Assembly (NCBI RefSeq): GCF_947623445.1
Contig: NC_135242.1
Location: 6,696,001-6,760,000 of the forward strand
DNA length: 64,000 nucleotides
Reading direction: 5' to 3'
Origin: Clavelina lepadiformis
Taxonomy: Eukaryota; Chordata; Ascidiacea; Aplousobranchia; Clavelinidae
Below the pieces are notes generated by a model that made no database searches, was not told the origin of the DNA, and saw nothing but the letters and a program-made list of their open reading frames with translations. A program made the position numbers and the translations under genes. Shown in pieces: positions 52,401-64,000 of this stretch. Numbering within the stretch: the first letter of the stretch is position 1; every line of letters starts with the position of its first letter.

Positions 52401-55400
52401 CACTGCATGTTGTACCATTTCCTGTAAATCCTTTATTGCAAGTACAACTAAAACTTCCATTAGTATTGGAACAAGTTGCATTTTCATCACAGTTATGTGT
52501 GTTGGTGATGCATTCATCTATATCACTGCATGTTGTACCATTTCCAGTAAATCCTTCATTGCAAGTGCAAGTAAAACTTCCATTAGTATTGGAACAAGTT
52601 GCATTGTCATCACATTTATGTGTGTTGGTAATGCATTCATCTATATCACTGCATGTTGTACCATTTCCTGTAAATCCTTCATTGCAAGTGCAAGTAAAAC
52701 TTCCATTAGTATTGGAACAAGTTGCATCATTATCACAGTTATGTGTGTTGGTGATGCATTCATCTATATCATGGCATGTTGTACCATTTCCTCTGAAACC
52801 TTCATTGCAAGTGCACATAAAACTTCCATTAGTATTGGAACAAGTTGCATTTTCATCACAGTTATGTGTGTTGATGATGCATTCATCTATATCACTGCAT
52901 GTTGTACCATTTCCTGTAAATCCTTCATTGCAAGTGCAAGTAAAACTTCCATTAGTATTGGAACAAGTTGCATCAATATCACAGTTATGTGTGTTGGTGA
53001 TGCATTCATCTATATCACTGCATGTTGTAACATTTCCAGTAAATCCTTTATTGCAAGTACAACTAAAACTTCCATTAGTATTGGAACAAGTTGCATTTTG
53101 ATCACAGTTATGTGTGTTGGTGATGCATTCATCTATATCACTGCATGTTGTACCATTTCCTGTAAATCCTTGATTGCAAGTGCACATAAAACTTCCATTA
53201 GTATTGGAACAAGTAGCATTTTCATCACAGTTATGTGTGTTGGTGATGCATTCATCTATATCACTGCATGTTGTACCATTTCCTGTAAAACCTGCATTGC
53301 AGATGCAAGTAAAACTTCCATTAGTATTGGAACAAGTAGCATTTTCATCACAGTTATGTGTGTTGGTGATGCATTCATCTATATCACTGCATGTTGTACC
53401 ATTTCCTGTAAAACCTGCATTGCAGATGCAAGTAAAACTCCCAAAATTATTAGTACAAGTAGCATTTTCATCACAGTTATGTGTGTTGGTGATGCATTCA
53501 TCTATATCACTGCATGTTGTACCATTTCCTGTAAATCCTTCATTGCAAGTGCAAGTAAAACTTCCATTAGTATTGGAACAAGTAGCATTTTCATCACAGT
53601 TATGTGTGTTGGTGGTGCATTCATTTATATCACCGCATGTTGTACCATTTCCTGTAAATCCTTCATGGCAAGTGCAAGTGAAACTTCCATTAGTATTGGA
53701 ACAAGTTGCATTTTCATCACAGTTATGTGTGTTGGTGATGCATTCATCTATATCACTGCATGTTGTACCATTTCCTGTAAATCCTTCATTGCAAGTGCAC
53801 ATAAAACTTCCATTAGTATTGGAACAAGTTGCATCATTATCACAGTTATGTGTGTTGGTGATGCATTCATCTATATCACTGCATGTTGTACCATTTCCTG
53901 TAAATCCTTTATTGCAAGTACAACTAAAACTTCCATTAGTATTGGAACAAGTTGCATTTTCATCACAGTTATGTGTGTTGGTGATGCATTCATCTATATC
54001 ACTGCATGTTGTACCATTTCCAGTAAATCCTTCATTGCAAGTGCAAGTAAAATTTCCATTAGTATTGGAACAAGTTGCATTTTCATCACATTTATGTGTG
54101 TTGGTGATGCATTCATCTATATCACTGCATGTTGTACCATTTCCTGTAAATCCTTCATTGCAAGTGCAAGTAAAACTTCCATTAGTATTGGAACAAGTTG
54201 CATTTTTATCACAGTTATGTGTGTTGGTAATGCATTCATCTATATCACTGCATGTTGTACCGTTCCCTCTGAAACCTTCATTGCAAGTGCAAGTAAAACT
54301 TCCATTAGTATTGAAACAAGTAGCATTTTCATCACAGTTATGTGTGTTGGTGATGCATTCATCTATATCACTGCATGTTGTACCATTTCCTGTAAATCCT
54401 TCATTGCAAGTGCAAGTAAAACTTCCATTAGTATTGGAACAAGTTGCATCATTATCACAGTTATGTGTGTTGGTGATGCATTCATCTATATCACTGCATG
54501 TTGTACCATTTGATGTAAATCCTTCATTGCAAGTGCAAGTAAAATTTCCATTAGTATTGGAACAAGTAGCATTTTCATCACAGTTATGTGTGTTGGTGAT
54601 GCATTCATCTATATCACTGCATGTTGTACCATTTCCTGTAAAACCTGCATTGCAGATGCAAGTAAAACTCCCAAAATTATTAGTACAAGTAGCATTTTCA
54701 TCGCAGTTATGTGTGTTGGTGATGCATTCATCTATATCACTGCATGTTGTACCATTTCCTGTAAAACCTGCATTGCAGATGCAAGTAAAACTTCCATTAG
54801 TATTGGAACAAGTAGCATTTTCATCACAGTTATGTGTGTTGGTGGTGCATTCATTTATATCACCGCATGTTGTACCATTTCCTGTAAATCCTTCATGGCA
54901 AGTGCAAGTGAAACTTCCATTAGTATTGGAACAAGTTGCATTTTCATCACAGTTATGTGTGTTGGTGATGCATTCATCTATATCACTGCATGTTGTACCA
55001 TTTCCTGTAAATCCTTCATTGCAAGTGCACATAAAACTTCCATTAGTATTGGAACAAGTTGCATCATTATCACATTTATGTGTGTTGGTGATGCATTCAT
55101 CTATATCACTGCATGTTGTACCATTTCCTGTAAATCCTTCATTGCAAGTGCAAGTAAAACTTCCATTAGTATTGGAACAAGTTGCATTTTTATCACAGTT
55201 ATGTGTGTTGGTAATGCATTCATCTATATCACTGCATGTTGTACCGTTCCCTCTGAAACCTTCATTGCAAGTGCAAGTAAAACTTCCATTAGTATTGAAA
55301 CAAGTAGCATTTTCATCACAGTTATGTGTGTTGGTGATGCATTCATCTATATCACTGCATGTTGTACCATTTCCTGTAAATCCTTCATTGCAAGTGCAAG

Positions 55401-58400
55401 TAAAACTTCCATTAGTATTGGAACAAGTTGCATCATTATCACAGTTATGTGTGTTGGTGATGCATTCATCTATATCACTGCATGTTGTACCATTTGATGT
55501 AAATCCTTCATTGCAAGTGCAAGTAAAATTTCCATTAGTATTGGAACAAGTAGCATTTTCATCACAGTTATGTGTGTTGGTGATGCATTCATCTATATCA
55601 CTGCATGTTGTACCATTTCCTGTAAAACCTGCATTGCAGATGCAAGTAAAACTCCCAAAATTATTAGTACAAGTAGCATTTTCATCACAGTTATGTGTGT
55701 TGGTGATGCATTCATCTATATCACTGCATGTTGTACCATTTCCTGTAAATCCTTCATTGCAAGTGCAAGTAAAACTTCCATTAGTATTGGAACAAGTAGC
55801 ATTTTCATCACAGTTATGTGTGTTGGTGGTGCATTCATTTATATCACCGCATGTTGTACCATTTCCTGTAAATCCTTCATGGCAAGTGCAAGTGAAACTT
55901 CCATTAGTATTGGAACAAGTTGCATTTTCATCACAGTTATGTGTGTTGGTGATGCATTCATCTATATCACTGCATGTTGTACCATTTCCTGTAAATCCTT
56001 CATTGCAAGTGCACATAAAACTTCCATTAGTATTGGAACAAGTTGCATCATTATCACAGTTATGTGTGTTGGTGATGCATTCATCTATATCACTGCATGT
56101 TGTACCATTTCCTGTAAATCCTTTATTGCAAGTACAACTAAAACTTCCATTAGTATTGGAACAAGTTGCATTTTCATCACAGTTATGTGTGTTGGTGATG
56201 CATTCATCTATATCACTGCATGTTGTACCATTTCCAGTAAATCCTTCATTGCAAGTGCAAGTAAAATTTCCATTAGTATTGGAACAAGTTGCATTTTCAT
56301 CACATTTATGTGTGCTGGTGATGCATTCATCTATATCACTGCATGTTGTACCATTTCCTGTAAATCCTTCATTGCAAGTGCAAGTAAAACTTCCATTAGT
56401 ATTGGAACAAGTTGCATTTTTATCACAGTTATGTGTGTTGGTAATGCATTCATCTATATCACTGCATGTTGTACCGTTCCCTCTGAAACCTTCATTGCAA
56501 GTGCAAGTAAAACTTCCATTAGTATTGAAACAAGTAGCATTTTCATCACAGTTATGTGTGTTGGTGATGCATTCATCTATATCACTGCATGTTGTACCAT
56601 TTCCTGTAAATCCTTCATTGCAAGTGCAAGTAAAACTTCCATTAGTATTGGAACAAGTTGCATCATTATCACAGTTATGTGTGTTGGTGATGCATTCATC
56701 TATATCACTGCATGTTGTACCATTTGATGTAAATCCTTCATTGCAAGTGCAAGTAAAATTTCCATTAGTATTGGAACAAGTTGCATTTTCATCACAGTTA
56801 TGTGTGTTGGTGATGCATTCATCTATATCACTGCATGTTGTACCATTTCCTGTAAATCCTTCATTGCAAGTGCAAGTAAAACTTCCATTAGTATTGGAAC
56901 AAGTTGCATCATTATCACAGTTATGTGTGTTGGTGATGCATTCATCTATATCACTGCATGTTGTACCATTTCCTGTAAATCCTTCATTGCAAGTGCAAGT
57001 AAAACTTCCATTAGTATTGGAACAAGTAGCATTTTCATCACAGTTATGTGTGTTGGTGATGCATTCATCTATATCACTGCATGTTGTACCATTTCCTGTA
57101 AATCCTTCATTGCAAGTGCAAGTAAAACTTCCATTAGTATTGGAACAAGTTGCATCATTATCACAGTTATGTGTGTTGGTGATGCATTCATCTATATCAC
57201 TGCATGTTGTACCATTTCCTGTAAAACCTGCATTGCAGATGCAAGTAAAACTCCCAAAATTATTAGTACAAGTAGCATTTTCATCACAGTTATGTGTGTT
57301 GGTGATGCATTCATCTATATCACTGCATGTTGTACCATTTCCAGTAAATCCTTCATGGCAAGTGCAAGTAAAACTTCCATTAGTATTGGAACAAGTTGCA
57401 TTTTCATCACAGTTATGTGTGTTGGTGATGCATTCATCTATATCACTGCATGTTGTACCATTTCCTGTAAATCCTTCATTGCAAGTGCACATAAAACTTC
57501 CATTAGTATTGGAACAAGTTGCATCATTATCACAGTTATGTGTGTTGGTGATGCATTCATCTATATCACTGCATGTTGTACCATTTCCTGTAAATCCTTT
57601 ATTGCAAGTACAACTAAAACTTCCATTAGTATTGGAACAAGTTGCATTTTCGTCACAGTTATGTGTGTTGGTGATGCATTCATCTATATCACTGCATGTT
57701 GTACCATTTCCAGTAAATCCTTCATTGCAAGTGCAAGTAAAATTTCCATTAGTATTGGAACAAGTTGCCTTTTCATCACAGTTATGTGTGTTGGTGATGC
57801 ATTCATCTATATCACTGCATGTTGTACCATTTCCAGTAAATCCTTCATTGCAAGTGCAAGTAAAATTTCCATTAGTATTGGAACAAGTAGCATTTTCATC
57901 ACATTTATGTGTGTTGGTAATGCATTCATCTATATCACTGCATGTTGTACCATTTCCTGTAAATCCCTCATTGCAAGTGCAAGTAAAACTTCCATTAGTA
58001 TTGGAACAAGTTGCATTTTTATCACAGTTATGTGTGTTGGTGATGCATTCATCTATATCACTGCATGTTGTACCGTTCCCTCTGAAACCTTCATTGCAAG
58101 TGCAAGTAAAACTTCCATTAGTATTCAAACAAGTAGCATTTTCATCACAGTTATGTGTGTTGGTGGTGCATTCATCTATATCACTGCATGTTGTACCATT
58201 TCCTGCAAATCCTTCATTGCAAGTGCAAGTAAAACTTCCATTAGTATTGGAACAAGCTGCATTTTCATCACAGTTATGTGTGTTGGTGATGCATTCATCT
58301 ATATCACTGCATGTTGTACCATTCCCTCTGAAACCTTCTTTACAGTTACAAAGAAAATTTCCAACCAAATTCGTGCAAGCTGCATCCATATCACAGTTGT

Positions 58401-61400
58401 GTACATTGGTTATACATTCATTGATATCATTACATGCTGTTCCATTGCCTGCGAATCCACTGTCACATAAACATGAAAAGCTACCAATTCCGTTATTGCA
58501 TGAAGCATTCGCATGGCAATTGTGTGTAACTTGAAAGCATTCATCAATGTCTGTGCAGTTCTCTCCATCACCAGTAAACCCTTCATTACATGAACAATTG
58601 AAACTACCAGCAATATTTGAGCAGGTAGAATTGGAATGACAATTATTTTCGCCAGTGCTACATTCATTTATATCTGCACAACTTTCTCCATTTCCAGAAA
58701 AACCAGAATTACAAGTGCAAATAAAGCTTCCTTCTGTGTTGTTGCAAGTTGCTTGGCTGTCACAGTCATGTAAATTGGTCAGGCATTCATTTATATCATT
58801 GCATATTGTTCCATTGCCAGTGTAACCTGTATTACAAGCGCAGGAAAAACTTCCAACAGTATTAGAACATTCAGCATTTGAATCACAGTTGTCGGTGTTT
58901 GTTGCACATTCGTCAATGTCAGAGCACAAGTTTCCATCTCCTGTGTAGCCAGTGTTGCAAGCACAGCTAAAGTTTCCATTAAAATTTGTACATGTGGCAT
59001 CACAATGACAGTTATCAGACCTCATGCTACATTCATCAATGTCACTGCAATTTCTACCATCTCCTGTGAATCCATCAAGGCACATACACCTGTAGCTTTC
59101 ATATGTGTTTCTGCATACCGCATATATGTGGCAATTATCTGTATTTGTTGAACATTCATCTATACTAGTGCAGTTGCTTGCTGAAGATGTTGAAGAATTA
59201 CAAACACAGAGATAATCACCATTGTTGTTAATGCATGTTGCATTTGTTGGACAGTTATCTGTTTCCAATGAGCACTCATCCAAGTCACTGCAGTTAAAAC
59301 CATTACCACTGAATCCTTCATTGCATGAACATAAGTAACTGCCTTCCGTGTTTGAACAATAGGCATTAGGATTACACATTGATGTATTTGTAGAACACTC
59401 ATTAACATCTACACAGCATAAACCATCGCCTGAAAACCCTTCTATACATGAACACATAAAGCTGCCTATGGTATTCTGACATGACGCATTTGAATGACAA
59501 TTGTCAGTGTTTTCCAAACATTCATCAATATCCATGCAAAAAGTGCCATTTCCTGTAAATCCATCATTACATGTACATCGAAAACTGCCACGTAAATTTC
59601 TACAAGTGGCATCAACATGGCAATCATCCATATCAGTGTTACATTCATTTATATCACGGCAAGAGACACCATTGCCAGTAAACCCAACATTGCAACTGCA
59701 GTCAAACAATCCAATTGTGTTACTACAAGTGGCCCTGGAATGGCAGTTATCTGTATTGGTAATACACTCATCAATATCTTCACAGCTGGTTCCATTTCCA
59801 GTGTAACCACTATTGCATGAACATATGAATGTTCCTGGCGTGTTTACACAACTTGCATTTGGATGACAAAAAGTTGAATTCAATAAACATTCATCCAAGT
59901 CTGTGCAGTTAACACCATCACCAGAAAAACCATCCATACATGAACAAAAAAAGCTTCCTACACTATTGTTGCAGTTTGCATTGCTATCACAATTGTCAAC
60001 ATCTGCAAAACATTCATTGAAATCTGTGCAGCTGGTGCCATTACCTGAATATCCAGTATTACATAAACAAGAAAAACTTCCATCAGTATTGTTGCAAGAT
60101 GCATTCAAATTACAAAAGCTAGTATTTCCCAAACATTCATCTATATCAAAACAATTTGTTCCATTACCACTATATCCATTTCTGCAAATACAATTAAAAC
60201 TGCCTTCTGTGTTATAACAAACAGCATTGTCGTCGCAATTATTAATATTAAGCAAACATTCATCCATGTCACTGCATGTTGTACCATTTCCTGTAAATCC
60301 TTCATTGCAGATGCAAGTAAAACTCCCAAAATTATTAGTACAAGTTGCATTTTCATCACAGTTATGTGTGATGGTGATGCATTCATCTATATCACTGCAT
60401 GTTGTACCATTTCCTGCAAATCCTGCATTGCAAGTGCAAGTAAAACTACCAAAATTATTAGAACAAGTAGCATTTTCATCACAGTTATGTGTGTTGGTGA
60501 TGCATTCATCTATATCACTGCATGTTGTGCCATTTCCTGCAAATCCTTCATTGCAAGTGCAAGTAAAATTTCCATTAGTATTGGAACAAGTTGCATTTTC
60601 ATCACAGTTATGTGTGTTGGTGATGCATTCATTTATATCACTGCATGTTGTACCATTTCCTGTAAAACCTTCATTGCAAGTGCAAGTAAAACTTCCATTA
60701 GTATTGGAACAAGTTGCATTTTCGTCACAGTTATGTGTGTTGGTGATGCATTCATCTATATCAATGCATGTTGTACCATTTCCTGTAAATCCTTCATTGC
60801 AAGTGCAGGTAAAACTCCCAAAATTATTAGAACAAGTAGCATTTTCATCACAGTTATGTGTGTTGGTGATGCATTCATCTATATCACTGCATGTTGTACC
60901 ATTTCCTGTAAATCCTTCATTGCAAATGCAAGTGAAACTTCCATTAGTATTGGAACAAGTTGCATTTTCATCACAGTTATGTGTGTTGGTGATGCATTCA
61001 TCTATATCACTGCATGTTGTACCATTTCCTGTAAATCCTGCATTGCAGATGCAAGTAAAACTCCCAAAATTATTAGTGCAAGTAGCATTTTCATCACAGT
61101 TATGTGTGTTGGTGATGCATTCATTTATATCACTGCATGTTGTACCATTTCCTGTAAATCCTTCATTGCAGATGCAAGTAAAACTCCCAAAATTATTAGT
61201 ACAAGTTGCATTTTCATCACAGTTATGTGTGCTGGTGATGCATTCATCTATATCACTGCATGTTGTATCATTTCCTGTAAATCCTTCATTGCAAATGCAA
61301 GTGAAACTCCCAAAATTATTAGTACAAGTAGCATTTTCATCACAGTTATGTGTGTTGGTAATGCATTCATCTATATCACTGCATGTTGTACCATTTCCAG

Positions 61401-63467
61401 TAAATCCTTCATTGCAAGTGCAAGTAAAACTTCCATTAGTATTGGAACAAGTAGCATTTTCATCACAGTTATGTGTGTTAGTGATGCATTCATCTATATC
61501 ACTGCATGTTGTACCATTTCCTGTAAATCCTTCATTGCAAATGCAAGTGAAACTCCCAAAATTATTAATACAAGTTGCATTTTCATCACAGTTATGTGTG
61601 TTGGTGATGCATTCATCTATATCACTGCATGTTGTACCATTTCCTGCAAATCCTTCATTGCAAGTGCAAGTGAAACTCCCAAAATTATTAATACAATTTG
61701 CATTTTCATCACAGTTATGTGTGTTGGTGATGCATTCATCTATATCACTGCATGTTGTACCATTTCCTGTAAATCCTGCATTGCAGATGCAAGTAAAACT
61801 CCCAAAATTATTAGTGCAAGTAGCATTTTCATCACAGTTATGTGTGTTGGTGATGCATTCATCTATATCACTGCATGTTGTACCATTTCCAGTAAATCCT
61901 TCATTGCAAGTGCAAGTAAAACTTCCATTAGTATTGGAACAAGTTGCATTTTCATCACAGTTATGTGTGTTGGTGATGCATTCATTTATATCACTGCATG
62001 TTGTACCATTTCCTGTAAATCCTTCATTGCAGATGCAAGTAAAACTCCCAAAATTATTAGTACAAGTTGCATTTTCATCACAGTTATGTGTGCTGGTGAT
62101 GCATTCATCTATATCACTGCATGTTGTATCATTTCCTGTAAATCCTTCATTGCAAATGCAAGTGAAACTCCCAAAATTATTAGTACAAGTAGCATTTTCA
62201 TCACAGTTATGTGTGTTGGTAATGCATTCATCTATATCACTGCATGTTGTACCATTTCCAGTAAATCCTTCATTGCAAGTGCAAGTAAAACTTCCATTAG
62301 TATTGGAAAAAGTAGCATTTTCATCACAGTTATGTGTGTTGGTGATGCATTCATCTATATCACTGCATGTTGTACCATTTCCTGTAAATCCTTCATTGCA
62401 AATGCAAGTGAAACTCCCAAAATTATTAATACAATTTGCATTTTCATCACAGTTATGTGTGTTGGTGATGCATTCATCTATATCACTGCATGTTGTACCA
62501 TTTCCTGTAAATCCTTCATTGCAAATGCAAGTGAAACTCCCAAAATTATTAATACAATTTGCATTTTCATCACAGTTATGTGTGTTGGTGATGCATTCAT
62601 TTATATCACTGCATGTTGTACCATTTCCTGTAAATCCTTCATTGCAGATGCAAGTAAAACTCCCAAAATTATTAGTACAAGTAGCATTTTCATCACAGTT
62701 ATGTGTGTTGGTGATGCATTCATCTATATCACTGCATGTTGTACTATTTCCTGTAAATCCTTCATTGCAAATGCAAGTAAAACTTCCATCAGTATTGGAA
62801 CAAGTTGCATTTTCATCACAGTTATGTGTGTTGGTGATGCATTCATTTATATCACTGCATGTTGTACCATTTCCTGTAAATCCTTCATTGCAAGTGCAAG
62901 TAAAACTCCCAAAATTATTAGTGCAAGTAGCATTTTCATCACAGTTATGTGTGTTGGTGATGCATTCATCTATATCACTGCATGTTGTACCATTTCCAGT
63001 AAATCCTTCATTGCAAGTGCAAGTAAAACTTCCATTAGTATTGGAACAAGTAGCATTTTCATCACAGTTATGTGTGTTGGTGATGCATTCATCTATATCA
63101 CTGCATGTTGTACCATTTCCTGTAAATCCTTCATTGCAAATGCAAGTAAAACTTCCACCATTATTAGTACAAGTTGCATTTTCATCACAGTTATGTGTGA
63201 TGGTGATGCATTCATCTATATCACTGCATGTTGTACCATTTCCTGTAAATCCTTCATTGCAAATGCAAGTGAAACTCCCAAAATTATTAATACAAGTTGC
63301 ATTTTGATCACAGTTATGTGTGTTGGTGATGCATTCATCTATATCACTGCATGTTGTATCATTTCCTGTAAATCCTTCCTTGCAAATGCAAGTGAAATTC
63401 CCATTGATGTTTTCACATTGAGCATTTATACTGCAGTTATGAGTTCCCATTCTACACTCATCCACAT
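40497..63467 (-). CDS. Giant adhesion GPCR C: about 114 EGF, FN3, SEA, HormR-like, GAIN-GPS, 7TM
   Basis: Exons in transcript order: 50454-63467, 50187-50330, 49871-49987, 49451-49567, 49179-49276, 48871-49045, 48611-48794, 48249-48367, 47984-48091, 47557-47727, 46926-47291, 46740-46859, 46534-46653, 46320-46439, 46010-46126, 45504-45644, 45227-45328, 44988-45115, 44671-44823, 44208-44423, 43446-43700, 42650-42766, 42383-42520, 42155-42264, 41842-42049, 41597-41738, 41288-41454, 40801-40971, 40497-40697. That is 17339 nt, and phases fit throughout: at least 5779 residues. Order: about 109 EGFs, FN3, SEA (split by an intron before RGSVVASC), two FN3, four EGFs, an EGF-like unit (NPCDADPC), the shared Cys-rich module, GAIN with RRKKR (43539-43553), a canonical GPS ([14 protein letters not shown]), 7TM ([30 protein letters not shown]) and a Ser-rich tail ending SESQSH. 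The first exon shown starts at an acceptor, so the signal-peptide exon lies upstream. The link between the array and the rest rests on phase and on the intron at 50331-50453. Confidence 0.82.
43200..43345 (-). mobile_element. SINE-like repeat with tRNA-like head, copy 2
   Basis: It lies in an intron of receptor C, in the same strand sense as the gene. On the minus strand, GGCTCGGTAGTGGATCGGTT (box A-like) is followed about 30 bases later by GTGTTCGATACCC (box B-like). This is the layout of a tRNA-derived pol III promoter. A matching 3' stretch occurs at about 19375-19470. It is not a functional tRNA gene, as no cloverleaf can be drawn. Confidence 0.5.
50331..50453 (-). other. 123-nt intron, apparently a decayed EGF repeat with a stop codon
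   Basis: The frame of the 13-kb exon continues without a shift through this stretch but meets TAG at 50428-50430, exactly where the Glu codon of the DxDEC motif should be. The stretch keeps the first two cysteines at the usual spacing and the GF.GNGTTC ending, but has lost the middle. It starts with GTACAA and ends with TTTTCTAG. Treated as an intron it is 123 nt, the exact length of one array unit, and removes the stop in phase 1. The donor is weak. The alternative is a true nonsense codon that separates the array from the receptor. Confidence 0.5.
51889..56530 (-). repeat. Higher-order duplications within the EGF array
   Basis: A rare variant unit with INECTTN in place of IDECITN (GGTGGTGCATTCATTTATAT on the plus strand) occurs at 51889, 53611, 54841 and 55825. 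The steps are 1722, 1230 and 984 bases, that is exactly 14, 10 and 8 units. A second marker, a Phe codon in CFNTNG (TTGAAACAAG on the plus strand), occurs at 54311, 55295 and 56525, in steps of 8 and 10 units. Blocks of 8 to 10 units have therefore been duplicated as a whole. Confidence 0.8.
58330..60265 (-). repeat. Divergent island of about 16 EGF repeats inside the array
   Basis: Units here keep the cysteines and the DxNEC or DxDEC start but differ from one another at most other positions (for example [36 protein letters not shown]). The flanking units are nearly identical to each other. About 26 homogenised units lie N-terminal and about 64 C-terminal to it. It looks like the older, unhomogenised part of the array. 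Confidence 0.85.
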
Positions 63468-64000
63468 CTGCATAACATGAAGCCATGCTATAATAATGGT
63501 TATATTTTTTAGACATATTTTGTATATGTATAAAATAATTGTTATGTAATATGATAAGTATGTCTACTTCCTGAAATGTGGTTATATTATTTTGATTATA
63601 CATTTAGTATAATTTAAGTGTTTAGTATAAGCATGAAGCTGCTCCGTTTCAAAAGTGAAAATTTGTTGCTATGACGCTGATATAAAACAAATTTGTATAC
63701 AGAACAGTGGATGTGTTTAACCTGTATTTTGTTGGCAATTAAAAATATATAGTCTTGCTATTTGTTAAGAATTATAAACTATATGTATTCCATTAAGCTG
63801 ATTTTGAGATGAGAAAAATAGTGAAATCCTCATTTAATTACACTTTTCAAGCAATATTATAAAACTTTGTTTTTGAAAGGTGATTTTTTGATGTCTATGT
63901 TTGTATGTTGCAGTGGAAAAAATTTTCTGAGGAGTGGTGCAACAGTTTGCGTAGCTTTAAATCCCAACAATTTAAAACGGTTTCTCAAAATATTCTCGCA
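63468..64000. other. Upstream intron sequence of aGPCR-C
   Basis: The large exon begins after an acceptor (TTATGCAG) at 63467, so this stretch should be intron. I looked for a minus-strand signal-peptide exon with a phase-1 donor and found none. The first exon probably lies beyond the window. Confidence 0.45.

Larger units (their letters stand above)
50454..63467 (-). repeat. Coding satellite: about 106 tandem EGF repeats of 123 bp in one exon
   Basis: One uninterrupted frame of 13,014 nt. Each unit encodes 41 residues starting DIDEC, with six cysteines at positions 5, 12, 18, 27, 29 and 40 of the unit. The DxDEC start and the C-x-N-x(4)-F-x-C pattern mark calcium-binding EGFs with an Asn hydroxylation site. 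Two unit types mix: one with [11 protein letters not shown] and one with [10 protein letters not shown]. Most units carry N-glycosylation sites at NAT and NGT, and the first type has a third at NGS. The length equals 105 full units plus one partial unit, allowing for one 6-nt deletion. Antisense and other frames stay open for long distances because 123 is a multiple of three. Confidence 0.93.

Noticed and set aside
50454..63467. A CRISPR-like or non-coding satellite array.
   Set aside because: Units are contiguous without spacers and encode cysteine-perfect EGF domains with third-position variation, in a eukaryotic gene.
50368..63480. Very long open frames on the plus strand opposite the EGF array (up to about 1786 codons).
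   Set aside because: They repeat with the same 123-bp unit and have no domain sense. A repeat length divisible by three keeps any stop-free frame open, so they are shadows of the minus-strand EGF frame.

Overview
This is a eukaryotic, AT-rich window with multi-exon genes, GT-AG introns mostly of 80-700 bases and animal-specific proteins. I rebuilt the genes by reading splice sites and codon phase by eye; every coding sum given is a multiple of three with matching phases. The gene content (adhesion GPCRs with CUB, EGF, SEA and FN3 modules, an SRCR protein, the axonemal protein AXDND1) and the short introns suggest an invertebrate deuterostome, possibly an ascidian tunicate. The organism call is inference.

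Layout. 1-1549 (+): the 3' end of a scavenger-receptor (SRCR) protein joined to a C-terminal module I do not recognise. 3818-5637 (+): a small single-pass receptor with one EGF domain and a cytoplasmic tail holding three tandem repeats, each ending in a YxxM motif. 9600-17487 (+): a 26-exon AXDND1 orthologue, a coiled-coil sperm/axoneme protein. 20249-25563 (-), 29156-38987 (+) and 40497-63467 (-): three paralogous adhesion GPCRs, called here aGPCR-A, -B and -C. Their C-terminal halves share exon lengths and phases almost base for base, so they come from local duplication. The gaps hold intergenic DNA and remnants of mobile elements.

The three receptors share a Cys-rich (HormR-like) module, a GAIN domain, a GPS and seven membrane spans, but their N-termini differ. 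A has one EGF-like domain and a GPS lacking the cleavage residues. B has two CUB domains, three EGFs, a Ser/Thr-rich stalk and one more EGF. C carries about 114 EGF domains, of which about 106 are encoded by one 13-kb exon, followed by FN3 and SEA domains. C is at least 5779 residues in this window, and its 5' end lies outside or was not found.

The EGF array of aGPCR-C is the most unusual element. It is a coding satellite with a 123-bp unit and higher-order duplications at exact multiples of 123 bp. A divergent island of about 16 repeats sits inside two homogenised blocks. At its 3' end is a 123-nt stretch with a stop codon that looks like one decayed repeat now used as an intron.
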